Origin: JARROD01 sp037384225
Lineage (GTDB): Bacteria; Pseudomonadota; Gammaproteobacteria; Pseudomonadales; Cellvibrionaceae
Length of the DNA: 14,296 nucleotides
NCBI GenBank assembly: GCA_037384225.1
Contig: JARROD010000181.1
Coordinates: 1-14,296 of the forward strand
Direction: 5' to 3'
Within the stretch, counting starts at the first letter, position 1. Each line of letters begins with the position of its first letter. This document shows, one piece after another, positions 7,901 to 14,296 of the stretch. The notes beneath the pieces were generated by a model. The model saw only the letters and a list, made by a program, of their open reading frames with translations, had not been told where the DNA came from and did not search any database. Made by a program: the position numbers and the translations under genes.

Positions 7901-8539
7901 TTAGCTAACCGCAGCGACAAGTTCGATAGCGTTTCGGTAAACTTTTTCCGCGTCGAAACCAGGGGTAAACAACTCTTTGCCAACACCCAAACCATCTATG
8001 CCGGCGGAAAACCATTCCCGGGCATTAACAGCGCCGACGCCACCTACTGCGAGCAGCCGCGCATCTTCGGGCATGACTGATTTCAGGGCTTTTACATGCC
8101 CAACGCCATAGCTGGAGGCCGGAAATAATTTTAAATAGCGCGCCCCAAGGCGATAGGCCTGAAATACTTCCGTCGCCGTTGCCACACCCGGCATAACGGT
8201 TAATCCCAGTTCCAAAGCCCGGCCTATAACCGCAGCGTCCGTATTTGGCGCCACCACCAGAGTCGCGCCGGTTTCCGCTACCGCGTCCACCTGATCGGCA
8301 TTGACCACAGTGCCGGCGCCACACACACAGCGATCGCCCAATGCCTCGTTTAAACGGGCAATACTCTGGTACGGCTCAGGGGAGTTTAACGGCACTTCGA
8401 TAAAGCGCAAACCGGCGCGGTAAAGTGCTTCCCCGATATCGACCACCTCTTCGGGCCGCACGCCGCGCAATATAGCCACGAGCGGCATGCTCGGGAATAA
8501 TGTCTGAATTTCACAAGGGCGTTCTTTTTTCGTTAACAT
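7901..8539 (-). CDS. dgoA: 2-dehydro-3-deoxy-6-phosphogalactonate aldolase (KDPGal aldolase)
   Basis: A 212-residue class I aldolase of the KDPG/KDPGal family, at full family length. It splits 2-dehydro-3-deoxy-6-phosphogalactonate into pyruvate and glyceraldehyde 3-phosphate in the cytoplasm. Key residues are visible: VAILRGVRPEE (21-31), catalytic Glu48 in FIEVPLNSP, GAGTV (74-78), Schiff-base Lys137 in ARYLKLFPAS, and the phosphate-binding AVGGVGA (164-170). The VPLNSP stretch and the overall pattern are closer to E. coli DgoA than to the KDPG aldolase Eda, and the dgoK neighbour supports the galacto form. It starts 9 bases after the dgoK stop, so the two are probably co-translated, although the ribosome binding site (CTGAG) is weak. 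A dual KDPG/KDPGal activity cannot be excluded. Confidence 0.93.
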   Translation of the reverse strand: MLTKKERPCEIQTLFPSMPLVAILRGVRPEEVVDIGEALYRAGLRFIEVPLNSPEPYQSIARLNEALGDRCVCGAGTVVNADQVDAVAETGATLVVAPNTDAAVIGRALELGLTVMPGVATATEVFQAYRLGARYLKLFPASSYGVGHVKALKSVMPEDARLLAVGGVGAVNAREWFSAGIDGLGVGKELFTPGFDAEKVYRNAIELVAAVS

Positions 8540-8548
8540 CTCAGGCTA

Positions 8549-9592
8549 TCATCTTATCATGGCTTCATAAACGGCGGCAAAACCGGCCAATGTAATCTCG
8601 GTGACATCGCAGATCTCGGATTCATATCCAACGACTGCCAGTGCGTCGGAAAACAGTCCGCACAGTGATTTGTTGCCCAGCAAAGTCACCTTATGCGCAG
8701 GCCGCTCAAGGTCTTTCCAACCATTTCCAGACGACAGAGAACGGCCGTTTTCAAAGGCACTTAACAACGGTTGATATTTCTTTACGGCGCCGATTACATC
8801 GGCGCCAATAAGCAGCCCTGACAAGTAGGCACGTGCATCCGCTTCGAGGAGTTTGCCACATATTTGCTGGCTCCTGACACGAAACAACTGGTGTATCAAA
8901 TTCTCTTCGGGGGCGTTCAGCAGCTGCCCCACCCCCATCAGAAATGCCTCCGGGTTATCAATATAGGAGGATTTTTTGCGCTCCGTTTTATCAGATTCGC
9001 TGTTTTCAGATAACGCTTTTTTGGGCACCAGTACACTGTGTTCCTGCAGCAGAGCAAACAACTCACCGGTCAGAGCCGTCATAAATGTTTCTATTTTTCC
9101 ATTGTGCAGCAGCACCCATTTGGTGTGGGTGCCCGGCAAACAAATAAGATGATCACCGTCGCGGCTTTTGCTCTCCGGGCCAATCCCCTGCAGCCTCAAC
9201 CAACCGAATATCTGCAGTTCCTCGCCCCTCATCAAATCGTTTTCCCGGCTTATAGCACCCGGTACAATCACAACCTGATGACCACAGTGTTTGAAAGCGT
9301 GGCATTTGCTAAAAAGCGGTACTGGAGCAACAGGGCAGGGAACATAAGGCGTAGCGACCCAACCGATATTTGACCCCGCCATACCCGAGAGCAGGAGCGG
9401 AAGTTTGCCGTAGGTTTTCAGCCAGGGATCGAGGCAAGCGAACAATGCTTCTTCTATTGGCCCCTGCAACTGACCCACACCCGGGCCTTCCACAGAGTCC
9501 AGCGGTTCAGCTGCTCCGTCCAGGTACCGACACAGAAAAGCCTTCATGGTGCTGGTGCCCCAGTCCACAGCGACAAAATACTCACTGCTCAT
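8549..9592 (-). CDS. dgoK: 2-dehydro-3-deoxygalactonokinase (KDGal kinase)
   Basis: The kinase phosphorylates 2-dehydro-3-deoxygalactonate with ATP at C6, making the substrate of the aldolase encoded next. I prefer the ATG at 9592 (347 residues), which gives MSSEYFVAVDWGTS with the phosphate-binding DWGTS near residue 10, as in E. coli DgoK. A GTG at 9601 would add three residues (350). In that longer numbering the family signatures are LSGMAGSNIGW (71-81), MRGEE (124-128), PGTHTKW (156-162), MTALTGE (174-180) and YLSGLLIGA (259-267). A charged Ser/Glu/Lys-rich insertion (about 195-213) is longer than in E. coli but sits in a variable loop. The gene lies between the SDR gene and dgoA in the same direction, 56 bases after the SDR stop. 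It looks intact. Confidence 0.93.
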   Translation of the reverse strand: MSSEYFVAVDWGTSTMKAFLCRYLDGAAEPLDSVEGPGVGQLQGPIEEALFACLDPWLKTYGKLPLLLSGMAGSNIGWVATPYVPCPVAPVPLFSKCHAFKHCGHQVVIVPGAISRENDLMRGEELQIFGWLRLQGIGPESKSRDGDHLICLPGTHTKWVLLHNGKIETFMTALTGELFALLQEHSVLVPKKALSENSESDKTERKKSSYIDNPEAFLMGVGQLLNAPEENLIHQLFRVRSQQICGKLLEADARAYLSGLLIGADVIGAVKKYQPLLSAFENGRSLSSGNGWKDLERPAHKVTLLGNKSLCGLFSDALAVVGYESEICDVTEITLAGFAAVYEAMIR

Positions 9593-9648
9593 AAAATTCA
9601 CTCATCTCGCAGTTCATCGGTGTTATTTTTTCTATCCGGGCACGTTCC

Positions 9649-10431
9649 TTAGGTTCTGCCTCCGTCAATCACAAAGCTCTGGCCGGTAATCAGGGCGCTG
9701 TCGTCCGAGGCTAAAAATAAAATCAGACTGGCCACATCCTCGGGCATGATTCTGCGCCGCAGGGCAACCAGTTCCATCCATTTGGCCTCCTCCTCCGGCG
9801 TCAACCAAGTATCCAATTGCCTCGGGGTAACAATCCAACCCGGCACCACGGCATTGACGCGCACGCCGCTGTCGCCGAAATCTCTCGCCAGGGCTTTGGT
9901 CATTCCGATCAAACCGGCTTTGGCGGTGACATACCCCGGCATATTGGCCGGCCCCAGAAGGGCATTGATGGAGCTGATATTGATAATCGACCCCTTTGCC
10001 GTGCGCTGCATTTCTTCGAATACCCGCTGAGCGGCAAAAAAAGCGGCATCCAGGTTCACCGCCATACACTGACGCCAGGACTGCTCGGTGACCTCGGTGG
10101 GAGAATGGCGCGTGTCGTTGGCCACATTGTTGACCAGAATCTGCACCGGCCCGTGTGCCAAACACGCTTGCGCGACCGAGTCCTGTAACGCCTCGACGCT
10201 GGTCACGTCCACCTTGCGAAACCAGGGGCGGTGGATGGCTCCCCCGTCCGTGCTGGCCTTTTCGATGTTATCAATCAGAGCCGTGGCACTGTCCTCATCA
10301 ATATCGACGAAACTAACCTTCGCTCCCTGAGAACAAAATGCATCCACCAATGCCGCGCCTATGCCGGTAGCACCGCCGGTAATGAATACATGAGCGTCCA
10401 ACAGGCTTTCGTATCGAGTAAATTTATACAC
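9649..10431 (-). CDS. SDR-family aldose 1-dehydrogenase, probably D-galactose dehydrogenase
   Basis: A 260-residue short-chain dehydrogenase. The cofactor motif is TGGATGIG (18-25). Asp43 at the end of beta 2 predicts NAD preference. NNVA (101-104) is the variant of the usual NNAG. The catalytic set is Asn126 region, Ser154, Tyr167 and Lys171 (YVTAK). The FLASDDSALITG and VIDGG end motifs are normal. It resembles sugar 1-dehydrogenases of the Caulobacter xylose dehydrogenase and Pseudomonas galactose dehydrogenase type, which oxidise an aldose to its lactone. With dgoK and dgoA downstream, D-galactose is the likely substrate, but L-arabinose, D-xylose, D-fucose or a 3-ketoacyl-type substrate cannot be ruled out from sequence. 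The GTG start at 10431 shares one base with the preceding TAG and has GCGGGAG eight bases upstream. No lactonase gene is present nearby. Confidence 0.85.
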   Translation of the reverse strand: MYKFTRYESLLDAHVFITGGATGIGAALVDAFCSQGAKVSFVDIDEDSATALIDNIEKASTDGGAIHRPWFRKVDVTSVEALQDSVAQACLAHGPVQILVNNVANDTRHSPTEVTEQSWRQCMAVNLDAAFFAAQRVFEEMQRTAKGSIINISSINALLGPANMPGYVTAKAGLIGMTKALARDFGDSGVRVNAVVPGWIVTPRQLDTWLTPEEEAKWMELVALRRRIMPEDVASLILFLASDDSALITGQSFVIDGGRT

Positions 10432-10805
10432 TAATGTGACTCCCGCTCAACTTTTGAACCGCTTTTACCGACCAGAAAATCCAGGTCACAGCCATGTTCG
10501 GCCTGCAATACATGATCAATGTAAAGTTTATAGTAGCCGCGCTTATACTTTTTGGAGGTTTGTGGCCCTTGCCAATTTTGCAGCCTTGCCTTCAGTTCCT
10601 GTTCGGAAATCAGTACATCCAGGCGCCGCCGTTGGCCGTCCAATTCAATTTCATCGCCGTTTTGCACCACCGCCAGCGCGCCTCCGGCTTCAGCCTCTGG
10701 AGAAACGTGAAGAACCACGGTGCCAAACGCGGTGCCGCTCATACGCGCAATTGAGGTTGCCTTTGCACGCATTTTTAGCAAACCGGCTGGCGAGACAATT
10801 GCCAA
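10431..10805 (-). pseudogene. IlvD/EDD-family sugar acid dehydratase, C-terminal remnant
   Basis: The readable frame covers about 100 residues of the C-terminal end of an IlvD/EDD dehydratase: ARMSGTAFGTVVLHVSPEA, then GGALAVVQNGDEIELD, RRLDVLI, and YKRGYYKLYIDHVLQAEHG before a CDLDFLVG end. This matches sugar acid dehydratases such as L-arabinonate or galactonate types better than branched-chain DHAD. The catalytic Ser region (MSGT) is present, but the roughly 450 N-terminal residues with the three iron-sulfur Cys ligands are gone. The frame opens with TTG and no proper start; the first 22 codons fit the family poorly. An ATG at 10810 in another frame reaches a stop after 11 codons and may be the relic of the true start, left by a large deletion. 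It is first in the operon, where it would have made KDGal from galactonate. Confidence 0.87.
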
Positions 10806-10810
10806 TTCAT

Positions 10811-10997
10811 AATATAAATACTATTATTATCATATTGGATTGAAAAAATCCACCTATACCTTAATATTGCAACCGAGGTATTGTGGAGTGCGTAGATAGC
10901 CATGCGGCTACAATTTCCACTCTAATTGATAGCAAAATCACCCAGGTTGACTTACCATAGGTACAACCACAGAACAGCCGGAGCCCGCTGTTTAATT
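10811..10997. promoter_or_regulatory. Divergent regulatory region between the sugar acid operon and its GntR regulator
   Basis: AT-rich region between two divergent starts, so it should hold both promoters and the regulator's operators. Visible are an inverted repeat ATACCT-14 nt-AGGTAT (10856-10881) and TACC-ATA-GGTA (10953-10963), which share TACC/GGTA half-sites. There are also a hairpin TGGATT-5 nt-AATCCA (10836-10852) and TAGC-CATGCG-GCTA within 10896-10911. The word ATAATAATAG (10821-10830, minus strand) recurs upstream of the transporter start at 7834-7843. There TATAAT overlaps it, while here GATAAT does. I could not match a good -35 box to either. Confidence 0.45.
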
Positions 10998-11735
10998 ATG
11001 CATAATCGCACCAGTACCAATCACAATCTCACCCAGCAGATGACCCACGATCTCGGCATCGCCATTATTCAAGGCACATTTCGCCCTGAACAAGGGCTGC
11101 CGTCGGAAGCGGAACTCTGTGAACAGTTCAACGTCAGCCGCAGTGCCACCCGTGAAGCAGTCAAAATGCTGACCGCCAAAGGCCTGCTGTCTTCGCGCCC
11201 CAGACAGGGAATTCGCGTACTGCCCGAGAACCTCTGGAATGTGTTCGATCCTGATGTATTGCGATGGATTCTCAACAGCCGGCCATCGCTGGAGCTGCTG
11301 AGGGAATTTACCCAGATGCGACTCGCCATCGAGCCCGAGGCGGCCGCACTGGCGGCACAGAGTCCCGATAAATCGGTCTGGGTCCCCATTGCCAAAGCCG
11401 TCGAGCGCATGCGTGACGCGGAGCAGGGTCTGGATGACCCGCTGGAATCGGATATCGATTTCCATACCAGTATTCTACTGGCAAGCCATAATCGATTTAT
11501 GATTCAACTGCGTAACTTTACAGAAACCGCGCTGCGAGTCAGTATCCGCTATACCAACCGGCTTAAAGGTGTCGGCGTCGCCGACGTCGAAGATCACGCG
11601 AAAATATACGAGGCAATCCGAAAACAACGCCCCAAGGCAGCCCAAAACGCGACACGCTCAGTGCTATCTGAAGCAGCAACGCTGATAGAGCAGGCGCTCA
11701 AGGAGGATAAACAGGCCGAAGTCTTGGCCGGATAG
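10998..11735 (+). CDS. GntR-family (FadR subfamily) transcriptional regulator, DgoR-like
   Basis: From the ATG at 10998 the protein has 245 residues, the usual length for this subfamily; an upstream TTG at 10926 would add a 24-residue tail unlike the family. The winged helix lies at about 12-76: LGIAIIQGTFRP, LPSEAELCEQFNVSRSATRE and a wing RPRQGIRV. The FCD effector domain (about 97-235) has candidate metal or ligand residues Asp152, His156 and His200; the third His of many FCD domains is replaced, as I recall also for E. coli DgoR. The linker NLWNVFDPDVLRWIL resembles DgoR. Members bind sugar acids or their breakdown products and repress catabolic genes. It is divergent from the galactonate-type operon, so it probably represses that operon in the absence of galactonate or KDGal. 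The gene is intact although two operon genes are broken. The ribosome binding site is weak. Confidence 0.88.
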   Translation: MHNRTSTNHNLTQQMTHDLGIAIIQGTFRPEQGLPSEAELCEQFNVSRSATREAVKMLTAKGLLSSRPRQGIRVLPENLWNVFDPDVLRWILNSRPSLELLREFTQMRLAIEPEAAALAAQSPDKSVWVPIAKAVERMRDAEQGLDDPLESDIDFHTSILLASHNRFMIQLRNFTETALRVSIRYTNRLKGVGVADVEDHAKIYEAIRKQRPKAAQNATRSVLSEAATLIEQALKEDKQAEVLAG

Positions 11736-11749
11736 ACCAAGGGAAGGGG

Positions 11750-11777
11750 CTGCATTGCAGGCGTCGCCAAAGGCGAC
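11750..11777. terminator. Possible terminator between convergent genes
   Basis: Between the ends of the regulator gene and the convergent DUF898 gene lie an 11-bp palindrome CTGCATTGCAG (11750-11760) and a GC-rich hairpin GTCGCC-AAA-GGCGAC (11763-11777). The position suits a bidirectional terminator, but there is no T-run on either strand, so the role is a weak inference. Confidence 0.3.
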
Positions 11778-11888
11778 CGCCATTGCCGCCCGGTTCAACG
11801 AATAGCCGCGGTACCCTGAATCGCCTCTTTCAGCGCCCGTAAATAACTGGCGGGACAGCGGTGCAGAACAATCCCCAGGATCAGAAAT

Positions 11889-13466
11889 TCACATGCCGAT
11901 TTCCAGCTCCGCCCATCCGCTGATATTGTTATCGGGCACCCCGACCTGTAAATGCTTTTGCGCAATATAGTCATCCAATTCCCCGGCTGAAACAAAACTT
12001 ATCCGCGCAGACTTATATTTGGCCATGCGGACTTTAGCCCAGGGGGTAAACAATCCCAGGGTAAATACCTGGGCCAGGATATTGGTCAGAAATAGAGCCG
12101 TGTAGGAATTAAAATCCATGCGGGCCCGAAACCTCTGCTTACCCAGCGCAGTGGTATTAAATCGCAGGTTGGTCTGTTGAACCGTAAAATAGGCGCAGAC
12201 ATACAGGCAGGCAACCACAGCTAAAGCCACCAGCGGCGGTTGTGCCGGCCGGCCCAGAACCATGCTGGTCAACACAGATGCCACGGCGGCGGCAACAATA
12301 ACGCTGATGGCCACGATCACAAGCGAGTAATAGTTCTGCACCGCGGTTTTGCATGCGAACCGTTCGGTTCCATAAAGGTGGCCTTGGACAATAAATTTAT
12401 GCTGCTCGTACAATGCCCGGGGCGCGAGCACACCCGCCGAGACCAGGGCCAGCAGAGGCCAGACAATAAACGCTTTGCCCGCTTCCGACACGGAACCATC
12501 GAAATTAAATCGAATATTTCGATAGGCGCTGTTGCGAGCGTTAAACGTCAAAACGCGCACCAACAACCAAGGGAAAAAAACCAGGGAGACCAGCCCCGTA
12601 AGAACCCCCAGTAACGGGTGCATATCACTTAACAGCAGCCAGACAATAATAAACCCCATCACAATGACCCGCCCTTTTAAAATACTCACCGGGTTACCGA
12701 GGTATTCAAAACCAATGTCCTCCAGCCGGGAATTGTTGTAAAAATACTGCTTGCACCTAACCTTTGCCCAGGGGGAATAAATACCTATAGTGAGCAGGGT
12801 CAATAGCCAGTCCACTAACCAAAGGCGAAAATAGTCCAGGCCATTGCCGGCAAACTGAAAAGGGTGTTTGACGTTATCAAGATACTCCGCTTCCGCGTGC
12901 GCCTCGGCCGCGGAATAATTGCCCTGCTCCAACCCCTGGGGAATGCCATGGACACTGTCGATGTGGGAGTGGCTTATGCCCCTGTCCGGCGCCGGCGATT
13001 TTGCAGTGGCATTTGGGCTGGTAGAGGATTGTTGCGTCGGTTGCCTGTGACTAACCTTGTGTTTATTACCGGAATACTGCTTGTCTGGGCGTTTGCCTAC
13101 GCCAGGGCGCGGTGTTTTATTCTCTCGGCCGCGAGTGGCCGCACCTTTTTTTGACCCTGATTTCGCCCCTGATTTCGACCCTGGCGCCGGCTGCGATCTT
13201 TTAATAGCCTGTCGCTTATTACCAAAGCCTGTATTTTGCGGCTCCAGCTTTACTTTGGCACCGATCCGCGCCAGGGCCTGTAGGTATCTTCTGGCGGTCG
13301 CACTGTCCACATTGCGTTTCAGTGTCGTGCGCCCACCGTTAAATATTTTTTCAATGTGGTCTTCACTCAGGGAAAACAGTTTGGCAAACCCGTTTTTAAC
13401 CCGGTCGATATTATAGTTTTCCAAAATCTCGCCATAGAACACCACATCAAACCGGGTATTTGACAT
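11889..13466 (-). CDS. DUF898 (YjgN-like) membrane protein with N-terminal soluble domain and basic linker
   Basis: The product from the ATG at 13466 has 525 residues. Residues 4-76 form a small alpha/beta-looking domain (FDVVFYGEI, FAKLFSLSEDHIEKIF, YLQALARIGAKVKLEP). Similar domains are found at the N-terminus of other gammaproteobacterial membrane proteins. Residues 78-190 are a low-complexity linker rich in Lys, Arg, Ser, Gln and Pro. Residues about 204-507 are DUF898, with its two repeated signatures TIGIYSPWAKVR (226-237) and TLGLFTPWAKVR (469-480) and about seven membrane helices. The function of DUF898 is unknown; it should sit in the inner membrane. The gene starts 10 bases after the moeB stop, so the two are probably one transcript. 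An earlier start at 13550 would overlap moeB and has no support. Confidence 0.85.
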   Translation of the reverse strand: MSNTRFDVVFYGEILENYNIDRVKNGFAKLFSLSEDHIEKIFNGGRTTLKRNVDSATARRYLQALARIGAKVKLEPQNTGFGNKRQAIKRSQPAPGSKSGAKSGSKKGAATRGRENKTPRPGVGKRPDKQYSGNKHKVSHRQPTQQSSTSPNATAKSPAPDRGISHSHIDSVHGIPQGLEQGNYSAAEAHAEAEYLDNVKHPFQFAGNGLDYFRLWLVDWLLTLLTIGIYSPWAKVRCKQYFYNNSRLEDIGFEYLGNPVSILKGRVIVMGFIIVWLLLSDMHPLLGVLTGLVSLVFFPWLLVRVLTFNARNSAYRNIRFNFDGSVSEAGKAFIVWPLLALVSAGVLAPRALYEQHKFIVQGHLYGTERFACKTAVQNYYSLVIVAISVIVAAAVASVLTSMVLGRPAQPPLVALAVVACLYVCAYFTVQQTNLRFNTTALGKQRFRARMDFNSYTALFLTNILAQVFTLGLFTPWAKVRMAKYKSARISFVSAGELDDYIAQKHLQVGVPDNNISGWAELEIGM

Positions 13467-13470
13467 ATAC

Positions 13471-13478
13471 TCTTCCTT
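13471..13478 (-). promoter_or_regulatory. Ribosome binding site of the DUF898 gene
   Basis: AAGGAAGA on the minus strand lies 4 bases before the ATG at 13466 and touches the moeB stop codon. It fixes the start of the DUF898 gene and points to coupled translation with moeB. Confidence 0.7.
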
Positions 13479-14223
13479 AGTAATTGGCGCACACGGGACA
13501 CCGATTATCCTTTGGTAGTTTAAACTCACGCCACTGTATATATTTGGCATCCAGAATCAGCAGGCGCCCAATCAGACCCTCCCCAAAACCGACCAGCAGT
13601 TTGATTGTCTCCAGCGCCTGTACCGTACCGACAATACCCACCAACGGCGCCAGCACACCCGCTTCCGCACAACTCAGGTTGTCATCGTTCCCCTCTTCGT
13701 ACAAACACTGATAACAGGGTGAGCGGCTGTCGCGAGGGTCGAATACGGAAATCTGGCCTTCGAGACGAATGGCGGCGCCGGATACCAGTGGTGTCCCCAG
13801 GGCGAAGCAAGCGCGATTGACAGCAAAACGAGTGGTGAAATTGTCAGAGCAGTCGACCACGACATCCGCCGCCGCCACTTCCCGCTCCAGGCAGGCACCC
13901 TCCAGGCGTTTGTGCAGACAAACGGTATTGGCACCGGGATTCAAGGCGGCAAGCGTTTGCGCTGCCGACTCAACCTTTGACACCCCGATGCGATCCGAGG
14001 TATGGGCGATTTGCCGCTGCAGGTTACTCAGATCTACCTCGTCGCCGTCGGTCAGGACCAGTGTGCCCACGCCGGCAGCGGCCAGATACATGGCGGCCGG
14101 ACACCCCAGCCCCCCCAACCCGACCACCAAAACCCGCGCGGCAAGAAGTTTTTCCTGCCCGTCGATATCGATTTCGGGGAGCATGATCTGGCGATTGTAG
14201 CGCAACAGTTGTTCGTCATCCAT
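13477..14223 (-). CDS. moeB: Molybdopterin-synthase adenylyltransferase, MoeB/ThiF E1-like family
   Basis: A 248-residue E1-like enzyme that adenylates the C-terminal glycine of MoaD so that it can be thiocarboxylated for molybdopterin synthesis. Visible motifs are RYNRQ (8-12), the ATP-binding GLGGLG (35-40), DEVDLSNLQRQ (61-71), the DCSDN site (124-128, Asp127 matching the essential MoeB Asp), VSGAAIRLEGQ (147-157) and the CAEAG Cys (185). The zinc pairs are CYQC (Cys170, Cys173) and CPVC (Cys242, Cys245). All are intact. ThiF, which acts on ThiS in thiamine synthesis, is the alternative. The position directly after prmC, common for moeB in gammaproteobacteria, favours MoeB; the absence of a C-terminal rhodanese domain is also consistent. 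The ATG lies 18 bases after the prmC stop. Confidence 0.92.
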   Translation of the reverse strand: MDDEQLLRYNRQIMLPEIDIDGQEKLLAARVLVVGLGGLGCPAAMYLAAAGVGTLVLTDGDEVDLSNLQRQIAHTSDRIGVSKVESAAQTLAALNPGANTVCLHKRLEGACLEREVAAADVVVDCSDNFTTRFAVNRACFALGTPLVSGAAIRLEGQISVFDPRDSRSPCYQCLYEEGNDDNLSCAEAGVLAPLVGIVGTVQALETIKLLVGFGEGLIGRLLILDAKYIQWREFKLPKDNRCPVCANY

Positions 14224-14241
14224 CGCTTATCAGTCGTTCGG

Positions 14242-14296
14242 TTAGTGAGACTTTTTCCGGCCCCGGGTAACTCGCTCCATTCCGGCCAAGTCGGTA
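14242..14296 (-). CDS. prmC: Release factor glutamine methyltransferase PrmC, C-terminal end only
   Basis: Only the last 17 codons are in the window: TDLAGMERVTRGRKKSH followed by TAA. The DLAGxERVT ending is typical of PrmC (HemK), which methylates the glutamine of the GGQ motif in peptide release factors. The order prmC-moeB is common in gammaproteobacteria. The rest of the gene lies beyond the right edge. The call rests on a short but characteristic tail plus gene order. Confidence 0.75.
   Translation of the reverse strand, partial: TDLAGMERVTRGRKKSH

Noticed and set aside
11795..11995. Separate minus-strand gene after the DUF898 gene
   Set aside because: It overlaps the end of the DUF898 gene in another frame. 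The DUF898 protein ends at a normal family position, and the short extra frame has no start signal or domain.

Overview
This window looks like the chromosome of a marine or polysaccharide-degrading gammaproteobacterium, of the Cellvibrio/Saccharophagus/Teredinibacter kind. The assignment is an inference. It rests on the prmC-moeB gene order, the DUF898 membrane protein, a De Ley-Doudoroff-type sugar acid operon and a large hybrid two-component sensor. I recognise no phage, plasmid, tRNA, rRNA or CRISPR sequence.

Layout. (1) 1-571 (+): C-terminal two thirds of a haloalkane dehalogenase, cut by the window edge. (2) 684-887 (+): a small lipoprotein that looks like the truncated N-terminal half of a YceK/YidQ-type protein. 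(3) 875-4987 (-): a 1370-residue one-protein signalling system with a periplasmic double beta-propeller, Y_Y_Y domain, histidine kinase, receiver and AraC-type DNA-binding domain. (4) 4988-6510: 1.5 kb without a convincing gene. It holds a pair of CCGGAAAT-type direct repeats, a seven-copy 57-bp tandem repeat with decayed flanks, and a 34-bp inverted repeat. (5) 6511-10810 (-): a sugar acid operon read right to left: dehydratase remnant, SDR aldose dehydrogenase, KDGal kinase (dgoK), KDPGal aldolase (dgoA), broken SSS-family transporter. (6) 10998-11735 (+): a divergent GntR/FadR-type regulator resembling DgoR. (7) 11889-14296 (-): DUF898 membrane protein, moeB, and the last codons of prmC.

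How it fits together. The SDR, kinase and aldolase are steps of D-galactose or galactonate breakdown: sugar to aldonate, then KDGal, then KDPGal, then pyruvate plus glyceraldehyde 3-phosphate. The divergent regulator is of the family that senses such sugar acids. Two parts of the same operon are broken: the dehydratase keeps only its C-terminal fifth, and the transporter has lost about 115 residues and its reading frame. The kinase, aldolase, SDR and regulator keep their key motifs. The operon is therefore either decaying or reduced to a module fed by KDGal from elsewhere, for example another dehydratase or the 3,6-anhydrogalactose route of agar breakdown. The sensor kinase next door may respond to an oligosaccharide, but nothing in the window shows its ligand or targets.

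No wholly new system is evident. The least explained items are the 57-bp repeat array, open in frame on both strands, and the paired lesions in the dgo-type operon.
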